Source of the DNA: Leuctra nigra
Lineage: Eukaryota; Arthropoda; Insecta; Plecoptera; Leuctridae
Direction of reading: 5' to 3'
Length of the DNA stretch: 64,000 nucleotides
Assembly (NCBI GenBank): GCA_934045905.1
Contig: OW203766.1
Coordinates: forward strand, 30,002,309-30,066,308
A program made the translations under genes and the position numbers. The stretch's first letter is position 1. The number at the start of each line of letters is the position of its first letter. The notes under the pieces are model-generated. The model did not search any database. It was not told where the DNA came from and saw nothing but the letters and a program-made list of their open reading frames with translations. This document shows positions 45,058 to 55,138 of the stretch, in pieces.

Positions 45058-48000
45058 ACGCTGCTGAGCGACTTCAACAAGGAGCAGGACGCCTTCATCA
45101 AGGACAAGCAGGGCAAGAACTCGGACGCCGCCGTGCCTCCCTGGGTGGGATGTCCCAACGAGGAGAGTCTCAAGGAGGAGTTCCTCTCTCTATCCACAGT
45201 GAGTACTAACTTCCTCGCATGTTACTGTCTCCTTCCCACTATCTTAGCTTCATCATCTCCCAATCACATATCTCCTTCGCCATATGCCAAGTCGCAGAAC
45301 AGTACGACGTTGAACACTACTAAAATAAAATAAAAAAATACAACAATCATTTGCTACTTACTCCTATAGCGACCTCAGCATATTCATCCCTGACATCCAG
45401 ACCACGAGTGAAGGGCAAGAGAATCTACATATAAATGCTCTTATTCTTGGGGTATGTGTATAAAAAAAATACGTAGGTACTTAGAAGATTACTATTTAGA
45501 TTACCGAACTGCACAGTTGACTTTTGACAACTAAAACGCATATCCGCTAATAATTGGAGCCCCTTTATGTAGATTCCACTCCCCTTCTCTCGTGGTCAAC
45601 ATATTATTATTTCTCTTGATGACAGCTGCAAATTGATTTCAGACGCCAGTCAGGTGGTTTTTGAAGGTCTTCCACGATTTGATGAAACAGTATATACACA
45701 ACATAAATACACAATACACAACTTTACATTCTGAACAAGTACATAATTACACACACAAAACTTTCAACAAAAGATTGAAGTTTTAAAATGCATTTTTATA
45801 TGATATACTCCATTTTTCAATTTATTTTAGATTGAAAGTAATATCCATGTTTCCTTCTTCTCTTAGTTTATATTTTGTTAGAAAGTCTGAGATGACGTAA
45901 ATCTGCTCATTGTGGTTTCTTCCAAGTTCTTACTAAAGTTTGATCCATGTTTATGGAAGTAATAATCTGCGTCATTGTTGTTGTGGAAAGTTGTTTGAGA
46001 TTTGGCTGGCGCTCTCTCCCTAAACAAATGGCTTGTGTAGTTGTTTGCAAAGTTACCAACCTGTTGTGATGACTGGTATATTCCAAAGTATTATACTGAG
46101 CAAAGTATCTTCTTCTAGCTCTGATGGCATTATTCAATTTGTGTTTAATATTCTAGAGTAGGTATATACTACGCATAGAGCACAGTTGATAAATTGAGTT
46201 AGTGAGTACTCGTTAAAATGAAATGAGCGCAGAAAACTTGCAAATGGGAGAGTTGTTTAATGACCGTCACTTCCAGATGGGGTGGCTGTTAAACGACTCT
46301 TTGTGAGTGTTGTTCTGAAGCACTTGTTCCCTTGCATTCCAGGACAGGCGAAACTTTGTCCGGAGTCCTCCAGCAGGAGTCGAGTTCGACTTCGACTACG
46401 AAGTGACTTATCCCGTAGCCATGGCCACGATGGCCGAAGACCCAAACCTGGAGAAAATGAGATTCGAGCTCGTACCTAAAGTGTAAGGATTCATGCCTCG
46501 TCAGATATTCCAAGATTGTTCGTTCATTTCCAATGCGTATTTATGTTTTATGCATTCATTGTACAGCAAAATTGATTGATTTTCATTATGTTTGTTCATA
46601 TCACCATACTATAATTGTACAGTCACTGTCATATATTATTGATAGACATACACCGATTTTTCCAGAAGCAAACCATTATAAGGTTGAAATACATGACGGC
46701 GACTGTACTTTAAAAAATATAGTTATTTTTAAAATCTATTGTAATGAATCTATTCATTACAATTAAAATCTTCAATTTTGAAGATTTTACCTCATCAAAT
46801 AATATTGATTGTAAGTAAGGAAGTACCTTTGTGATGAGTTGATCTGATAGCATGAGTATTGCCTTGCAAACATCTATTTGATTCTGTATGTATGGTTCTG
46901 ATACTGATATATCTTGTACCAGTCTGAATCAACATATGGAAGCAATCCTGTCAAATCAATCGGCGTGAGTCTCCTCATGCTTGGCCTTCATTCCATCATG
47001 GCTCCAAATTGTATTTAAATTGTATTGTAACTAATTAAAAAGAATAATTCTAGAAATTATTATAGCGATTGTATTATAGTTTTAATTGAGTTTACAGAAT
47101 TTAAAAACCAATATTACTTTCAAAACTACATGACGTGAAGCCCTAAACATCAATCAATTTCTATAACTCTTTTCTCTCTCCAGTATCAATGAGGAGAACT
47201 TCTGGAGGAACTATTTCTACCGTGTGAGCCTGATTCGCCAGGCCAACGAACTGTCCTCGATGGAACAGGAGGGTGGAAGGGGGAGCGGCCCGTCGTCTCG
47301 AATCAACAGCGTGGAGGGGGAGCCAGCAGGTAACAATCATCGTACCTCACATATAACCTTGTCGTAGTTCGTGCTAGCCTGGCATCAACTTCTTGTTGTC
47401 GTTGCAATGCACGATGCATGGTAGAGACACGTCAACTAGATGACAAATCTGTTTATAATTTCATTATTTTCGGTTGAGTATGTGTGTTGGGTGTTTACCG
47501 CGCAGCTAAACGTGGCCAGGAGACAGTTTCGGTCGGACCCACCACGGACGCGGATAGCCCGACAAGTGAATTCGTATCGGACACTGTCCGAGCGAGTTCG
47601 ACGGATATCGAGGAGGTTCGAGCAGGCATGAGGATACTCGGCTTAGATTCGGCCAAGAGAGACGGTAAGAAGCAGACGGATTCAACTGTTATTTGGTGTG
47701 TGAAACGGGGCAGGGAGACCGGTAACTCTGGACGAATTGGTCAGTCTTGTAGATAAAGTGATACCAATCTAATTGTGCAACAAAGTTAGATAAAAATTAT
47801 ATAAATTGCATTAGTTCTTCAAGTAAAATTATCAGAACTCGGAAGCTCTCATAAAAACTTGTCTGGACTAATCCCATTAATATCAATGGAAATTTACATT
47901 ATAATTATTATTTCATCTGTCTTCAACGATATGTCCCCAGAGAATTTCATTAAAATATGTTGATATTTGTTTGAATAAAGGAGTTAAGCTCACGTAATGT

Positions 48001-50225
48001 AGTTTATTTTACACAGTTCATTTATACACATAGGAAGGTACTTTCTAAATTGAAGTATATCTGTGATGACAACTTTGTAGATGTATGAAGGTTTCCACGA
48101 ACATTTTAAAACACAGAGCTTTTGGTAAATTGTATTCCAGTATTATTTAATGATTTATCAACATCTGTAAAATAAATTTTAGCTTATATTACCTAGTAAA
48201 TGTTTCACTTTTGTTGTAAGTAGATTGGTACCTCTGTATTATGTGTTAACTTGGAAACAAGTCTGTTGTAATGTTGTAGTGTGGCTCTGCTGTCAGAAAA
48301 TGTTGCATGGCCTAACTTAGTTGATAATGATGTCTGGTACAATAAGTCACTCCGATTGAAAACCGACCAATACTCTTGTCATGGAATATGCAGTAGGCAA
48401 ATTCTTGAACCCAAACATCAACAAAATGCCACACAATCTGAAATGGGGGGTTCACTTTTGCTCCTCTGTTACGGGGGGGGGGGGGGGGGGGGAGGAAGAG
48501 GTAGTGACAGGACAATAGCCAAAAAGGTATGACAAAATAGGAATTTCAAACATAAAATATTTTTTTCGCTGCTGCAAACTCCATGACAAACGTACTATAG
48601 TGAGAATTGTGTTTTGCAACAATGTATTTCAATCTGATAGCTTAATGTAAAGATTAAATATTTAATGCATGACTTACCTACTTATATTCTTTGTCTGTTG
48701 CTGTTTTACTTTTTACAGAGTTTTGTGTGGACGTAAAATCAACTGCTTCAACAGAGGAAATGTAGGACAGTAGGACAATTACATCGTAATGTAAATATAT
48801 TGAAATATCACAAGATAAGTTAACTTTGGAATGTTTGTATCGACACGTGTTGATACGATAAATCATCTTAGATTGAAGAATCATTATCGACTTAAAATAT
48901 GATCATTTCCAACAATTCCTCTTTGTCAATTAAGTCAGGTTTTACAAAGCACTACATGTTGTACATATTAAGCTTGACAGAGTTGCGTCTGTAAATAACG
49001 TCTTTCTAATGCATTGCTTTAAAAATAACTTGCAATTCTGTTCATAAAAACAACTCTTTTGAGTATGAACATTGGTGAGTATTTTTCCCCACTATTAACA
49101 TTCTAATATACATTTAGAATAATATTTGACATCATTAGTTGCCAATTTATTTAGTTCAATGGTCATTGGCTTTCTAACATTTAACTAATTTTGTCTTGTC
49201 TATTTAACAACCCTGTGGTAAGTCTTCCGTTTGCTCTTTGTTTTTCTACAGCCTAAGAAGACTTGGAGCACTCCTCACCTGGATAATTCCTCCCTATTCC
49301 TTTGAATGCAAAACATTTTCATTCATTTATTTACTTGCGTTTTAATTGCTTCTTATTAGCAATAACCCTTTAGCATGACCAGTACAATATATACGTTCCG
49401 AGGAATTATTTATGTAGGGGTTGCGAGGGATTTCAATGCAAACACCAGATACATGAGTAAGATAATTATGACAATATGAGTTGTAAATGCAATATTATGC
49501 TAGTTGACGCACTTGTCAAGTGATATTCAGTTTGTTTGCAATGTACGAATGCGGCATCAAGCCGAGGGCAAATGCACTAACTATGTTACATGCCGGCACC
49601 AGTCTGAATGGCGACAAAGTGTTTCACTGTTAAGATGCATATCGCACGAGTACAAAACATCAATTTTATGCATGCACGTGACATTGCACCCAAACTATTT
49701 GAAAGATTGTCTATTATTGGTCATTGTAAAATAATGTGCAGTCTGCATTATCACAAACAAAATGTTAAACTTAAATCATATTGAATTGATTTGGAGTGGT
49801 AGAGACCTCACTCTCTAAGTTTTGGGATATAATTTATGCACGTTTTTGTAAGATTAACAGTTTCTGCTTGATTTCTATTAACATTTTACAATAATTTATG
49901 AATAGATTAAATAATTTGGTTCCTGGTTGAGGCTAGACCCCATGACCATTTTGTTAATTAGAGCTTTTCTTTGATTCTATTGTATTCTTATCCCTTAGTT
50001 CATGAATGAATAGTTTTTGCCAATTGATTTGATTTCTGTTCTTTTATTCACCTCCTCCGAATGTCTATGTCTCTTTCCCCAGAAGAAGAGTGGGAGAAAG
50101 AATTGGAGGCCGAGTTGCAAGACTATGAAGTGGTCAACGACGGAAACAACACATCGCACGACGCAAACTTCGAGAACCAGATCCAGGAAATGCTGGACGA
50201 CGAGGAAATGACGGATTTGAAATAA
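45058..50225 (+). CDS. Synapse-associated protein of 47 kDa (BSD-domain protein), 3' five coding exons
   Basis: Five exons join in phase: 45058-45198, 46343-46482, 47184-47329, 47506-47664 and 50083-50225 (stop TAA). All introns are GT-AG. Together they give 242 residues. Exon 1 reads TLLSDFNKEQDAFIKDKQG and contains PPWVGC. Exons 2-3 form the BSD domain (about residues 48-115), including FVRSPPAGVEFDFDYEVTYP and the signature Phe-Trp in ENFWRNYFYRVSLIRQ. The C-terminal exons are acidic and low-complexity (EEEWEKELEAELQDYEVVND; the end reads EMLDDEEMTDLK), as in Sap47/SYAP1 proteins. In Drosophila, Sap47 is a presynaptic protein; mammalian SYAP1 is linked to Akt signalling. The N terminus is missing from my model. 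A 60-120 residue N-terminal region is expected in exons upstream, possibly beyond a long intron. Confidence 0.93.
45480..45600. repeat. Third copy of the 28510/30590 dispersed repeat, in Sap47 intron
   Basis: The segment CAGTTGACTTTTGACAACTA ... ATGTAGATTCCACTCCCCTT, CTCTCGTGG matches the second half of the repeats at 28510-29130 and 30590-30850. It lies in the first intron of the Sap47 model (45199-46342). Confidence 0.45.
48474..48492. repeat. Homopolymer run of about 18 G in a Sap47 intron
   Basis: An uninterrupted G run lies in intron 47665-50082. The length in the assembly may be unreliable. Confidence 0.85.
48719..48765 (+). CDS. Candidate alternative terminal exon of Sap47
   Basis: Inside intron 47665-50082 a strong acceptor (TGCTGTTTTACTTTTTACAG) is followed by sequence that, joined to the phase-1 donor at 47664, reads EFCVDVKSTASTEEM and then a TAG stop at 48763-48765. 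This would replace the conserved acidic C terminus ending DLK by 15 different residues. Drosophila Sap47 is known to be alternatively spliced at its 3' end, which makes such an isoform plausible. A chance acceptor is the alternative, as no transcript data are available. Confidence 0.25.
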
Positions 50226-52535
50226 CTCGTCGTGCGTTTCGGTAAAAGTGTAAGCACTTTGCCTTTACGTTGTTAAGTTTTTCATCTAGTTAAGCAAGTC
50301 TATACATGGCCGCTAGGCAAAAGGTAAAATGAGACGAACAAAACAAAACAGTGCAAAACTAATTCTACAGAGGTATGAGTGCCCATTATTTTACGTTGAA
50401 ATATACCTCTGAATTAGATTGAGGTTATATTATTCTTGGTTTATTATACTCTTGTATTTTCGTAAACTATACTTTTTTATACATTCATTTAAAAAACACT
50501 AGAAATATTCAGATATTGAAATCACTACCCTACTCTATAGTTAGTCGAGAAATACCTAGTAAATATTTGTGGGGGGTTGGGTGTGAGGATTGTGAACAAT
50601 CTATCATTCGTTTCTCACATAACAGTTGCATAAAAGATAAATGTTGCAAGTTATGAATTTTAAATAAGAGTGTTCTGTACTGCTTAGTATACCTGTTGTG
50701 TTTTAAAACAGATCTATAATATTGTGCCTTCTTGCAAATTCATTTTTATAAACAGTTTGATTACACGAGTACATAATCCAGAACTAAGGATGCCCCAAAA
50801 CTGAGATACGACTTACACACTTTTGATTTGCTTAAATATAGACTAATTGAAATATGTATGTAAATTTACTATTACATTTATTTCAAAATTTCTAAAATGT
50901 GTAGGTAGATTGTGTGGAGCCTGTCATCGTTAACAAAGTTAAAAGTATTTCCATTTAAATGCAACTCTTTATGACAATGAATTAAAGGTGGTGGTTGAAA
51001 TATTAGTAAACAAAAGTTTTAAAATTAACAGGAATAGTAGGTACTGTCGTAAACGGAACACTCGTAAATATAATGTTATCCGACGGTTATGAAAGAATTA
51101 TAGATGTAAATAACATAAGCAATTACAAGAATACAAGAGAATAAATATTATAATAATCATGTCTCTAACACATGTCCTTCAAAACAGTGTTTTTAATGTG
51201 AACTTGATTGTCTTCTTCGAATAATCCAAAGAAAATGTACCTACTACTCGTTCTATGTATGGATCTGACCTTTCGACTCTCTCATATAATTTGCATGTAT
51301 TCATCTCGATATGTGTAGCTAGGTAATCAATGTTACCATTTCTTCTAAATGTCCGTCATCGCAACATTCCAACTCGATATAGAGTATTCACAGACTATCC
51401 CAGTGGTTTAAAATGCGTTACTTGGGTGTATGTTTTCTTTGCTAATGGTGTCTTCAGTTTCTTCGTCCACCCCAATACCCAATATGTACCTATATGTGTA
51501 AAACTAAAATGTATATAAAATAGACCTATCACTGTTGAGCATGAATGATGTTTGAATGATGTTGGAATGCAAAAATGAGTACGTACATTTAGTAGATTTT
51601 ACGTAGTGAGAAAGATGTCCTTCCAATCTCACACTCGTGTTAGTTGAGGCCAAGGAGTGCAACGCTGCCTGACGTGTTACTTATAATATATTACAGACTG
51701 GGTTGTGTTATCATTCTGGAATCCATTACCGAGATTGTACTGTACTTCCCAAATATACATAATATTAATATATAAATAACAAAAGATGTATGATGTCATA
51801 TAGGCAGTTTAACTTCAATGATGCTAGTATATTATAAGTTAAAACAATAAAGGACTATGCATGTAGAATGTTGCTTTCTACTAATTTCCCTAACAATCAA
51901 GTATTCACATTCCCGGCCCAGCCACGATTCCCATTAATAACTACCTAACTAAAAAACTATTTGTTTCAAAATAACATTCAAAATATTATTCATAAGCAAA
52001 ATGTTCAGTTATGAACGATTGCCATTAAATTTGATTATCGATTAGTTGCGGAACATGGACAATTCTTTCTTGCAAACACGATGAGTGTAGGTATCTTTTA
52101 GTTCAGATGATAGAAGGGAAACAATTCAGATGTGTCTAGTTAATACAGGTATCGAGTTTATTTTATGTAAGGATCGAGTCTTCCAAGAACAGTCATACTC
52201 TGGAAGGTTCATTAATTTAATATTATAATTTTATAAATATGCATGCCATCTATACCTACATTGCTAAAAATCCCTACTAAAAGCTGACAGATCTTGTTAT
52301 AATACTAGTATATCATTTGCATTAGTTCTATACACAACTTTTCACTCGTTAGGTACTTCATTATTCTCAAATATAGAACTACATAACATTTAAACAAATT
52401 GGCAGACGCAAATTCGTGCGATTTACATAGAACATAATACAGATTATTTTGTTTGTATTTACAAATCACAATAGACCTAGATCTATACATGTTAAGTTAA
52501 GAGTATTTTTTAATATTTATTATAACCTTTGTAAT
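50226..52535 (+). other. Sap47 3' UTR and downstream AT-rich sequence
   Basis: The stop codon at 50223-50225 is followed by AT-rich sequence without further coding potential. Candidate polyadenylation signals are AATAAA at about 51141 and 51849. The true 3' end cannot be chosen from sequence alone. Confidence 0.5.
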
Positions 52536-52842
52536 GAAGTCCCTGTGAACATTAAATAAATGAGGATTAGGCTAGAAGTTTGGGTTGCTCTAGCTAGCGA
52601 TTGTCATATGATATTGATACCATAAAGGTATTTTATATTTTTTACGGTAATTTCAGATTATGACTTTTCTACAGAATAAAATAATTAACAAATATAATTA
52701 CTTACTTCTAATTCTAGTTAGATTTTATTTAATGTTAGTTTATAGGTATTCCAAATGCTGTAAATTAAACTATTAATGACTGTTCGCCAACTAAAGAATA
52801 CTGAATGCAATATTTTCAGATTAATGTTCACAGGGACTTCAG
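52536..52842. mobile_element. Possible small inverted-repeat element (about 305 bp)
   Basis: GAAGTCCCTGTGAACATTAA at about 52536 is repeated in perfect reverse complement at 52822-52841. No convincing target duplication flanks it. The interior is AT-rich. Confidence 0.45.
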
Positions 52843-53608
52843 GATGATTTAGGGCACTGTGGACTTTAAAGATACAACAATTAATCCTAAAATGTGCCAG
52901 TGAAGATGAAATTTGAACTGAAGAGATGTAATATCCCGAGGTCGGTGCTCAAACCCAGGAAAGAGCTGTCGTAACCGTGCTCTTGATAGAGCTTTTACCC
53001 AGCACGTTATATTGATCTGGTTCAAGTGCCGATTCGTTAAGATGTATTTTGTTCCCATTGTACATCTTTCATTCCATACTGACTCCACTGAAAGATCTCC
53101 GAAAAACCCAGAATCTCAAGAACTAACTTGAATGTGGTTCTTATATTATTTAATATTTAAACTATCTACATTGATGTATGTAAATTTTTTGCATGAAGGT
53201 TGGTAATTGATGTGAGTGATCAGGGGGCAAAATAATCACAAAAAACTTATTTGTCCAAGCCGACACAAGCTGGCGGATATTGTAAGTCCCAACACAGTGT
53301 AATCATCCTAAGGGCCGAAATTTTCACCTCTAGTTGAGGTCTTCACCAAAGTTATTCTCTCGCTAGTACCAAATGATTTTAGGACGGTTGAGTTATTTCA
53401 CGAAAACCTCACCGAGAGCTGGAAAAAAGGGCTCTTACGGGCAGTTTAGTGGTTATTTTGATATGTATCGGCAGTTCATATTCGCAGAAAAGTTGTGTTC
53501 TAATCTACTCTCACGAATACAACACCTACATAGGTAGTTAACAATATTTTTTAAATATTAAAATGACTGGATACACATGATTCTTCGTCTCTTGTCGACT
53601 CATTAATA
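52843..53608. other. Intergenic; a tRNA-like degenerate segment on the minus strand near 52920-53010
   Basis: On the minus strand the words GGTAAAAGCTCTATCAAGAG and GGGTTTGAGCACCGACCTCG resemble the D arm and T arm of a tRNA-derived SINE head. The match is poor to the B-box consensus. No gene is recognised. Confidence 0.25.
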
Positions 53609-54370
53609 GGGGAGCCTGTTGTACCTTGGGCCACATTTTACATTTTTATTTTTTGCATGCACAATATACAATACAAAAATGTAAAAAAATATAAGTATTA
53701 ACAAATGCACTTTCTGCTAACAGCTTGATTTTTTGGGGTTTCATTATGTCATAATTTCATTAATTACACTCAATTATCCAATGTCATATTTAGTGGTCCA
53801 AGGTACAACATGCTGTTGTACCTTGGACCAGTAGGAATTATCATGCATATGATACGTATTATGCATATTGTGCATAGAGGAATTATCATGCCTCTTAACC
53901 CCTGCTTTACTTCGAGGCATTGTTTAAAGAAAAAATTATGAAGTTTAATGAAAAATGTTATAACCCTAGCAAGGTGTTGTACCTTGGACCACAACACCAG
54001 GGTATGGTCCAAGGTACAACACAAGCACATGGCAAACTAATTTCCCAATATTTTTTTTAGGGTATGACAATAAGTTTCACTGAAACACAGTTCAGACAGT
54101 TGAATTACACATCTTCAATAATTAAGAAGTACTGAATCAAAAATTTTGGTACACATCCTCTAAAACCAAAGATTATTTATTTCGATTAACTTACTTGAAA
54201 TGGAAAAAACTATAAAATGAAGTACAGAAGCCCCAAAACTTCAGCAAGGCAGCTGATTATGACATGTATCACTTCCTAGTAATTGGACTTATAACCAGTA
54301 ATTTTTCAAATTTTTTTAAAATAAAACTGGCGCGAAAATAGACAAAGGTCCAAGGTACAACAGTCTCCCC
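53609..54370. mobile_element. 762-bp mariner/pogo-like MITE with TA target duplication
   Basis: The left end GGGGAGCCTGTTGTACCTTG matches the reverse complement of the right end (CAAGGTACAACAGTCTCCCC). TA stands directly outside both ends (53607-53608 and 54371-54372), as for Tc1/mariner-type elements. The terminal word GTTGTACCTTGGACC recurs inside in both orientations (about 53790-53840 as a palindromic pair, and 53975-54022 as another pair), making six copies in all. It has no transposase. Confidence 0.88.
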
Positions 54371-54372
54371 TA

Positions 54373-55138
54373 CATACATACAAATCAAAACTGTATTTAA
54401 ACAATACATACAATACCTACGTTAACAGCTTAAATACATTGCTATACAAGGCAACACTTGTTAGCATGTGAATACAGATGAAGCAAAATATAAATTCAAA
54501 ACAAAATAGTAGTAAAGCTGTATCGAAAAACCAAATTTACAAATTTAAATAATCAAACGTGTATTGCTTAAAACCACAAAATTACATAGTAAGTAGGGTA
54601 GGTATGTTTGTATATAATACTTGACTTTGAGCACATGACGAGCTGCCTTCAAAACTCGACTCGAGCCGTGGCTCCGACAGGATAATATTGACACAGCCAG
54701 TCAATCGGCCGATAATGTTGCAGTGACATCAGAACCATGGCTCAAGCTGAGCTTGGAACACATAACTTGCCACTTACACAACACATAATTAAGTCTCTTA
54801 AACAAACAGCAAATTAAACTGGTTGAAAACCTTTCAACATCATACATGCCAATATGCCATTTAACTTACGTACATTACTCTTACCACTTGTTGGAACAAA
54901 GTATTAAAACACCACTTTTGTGGCAATTGTAAAGAATCACAGGTATCCACTCCTCTTGATATCTCTAGATTCTCCATCTCAGTTATGAAAAGTTATAGAA
55001 TTATCCTACTGTCAAAACTAATTTTTTGTTCTTACCATTCATGTGTCGATCCAAATTCTGCTGATATTTACGGCATTTTTCTTAGCTGAGTTGAGTCCTA
55101 GGTTGAGTTTACACATTCTAGTATCTCGCAGATGACAA
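54373..55138. other. 3' flank of MPC2 copy B
   Basis: AT-rich sequence that probably includes the minus-strand 3' UTR of the MPC2 gene ending at 55139. No other gene is seen. Confidence 0.4.

Noticed and set aside
44832..45197. 121-codon minus-strand ORF
   Set aside because: It is the antisense shadow of the Sap47 exon 45058-45198.
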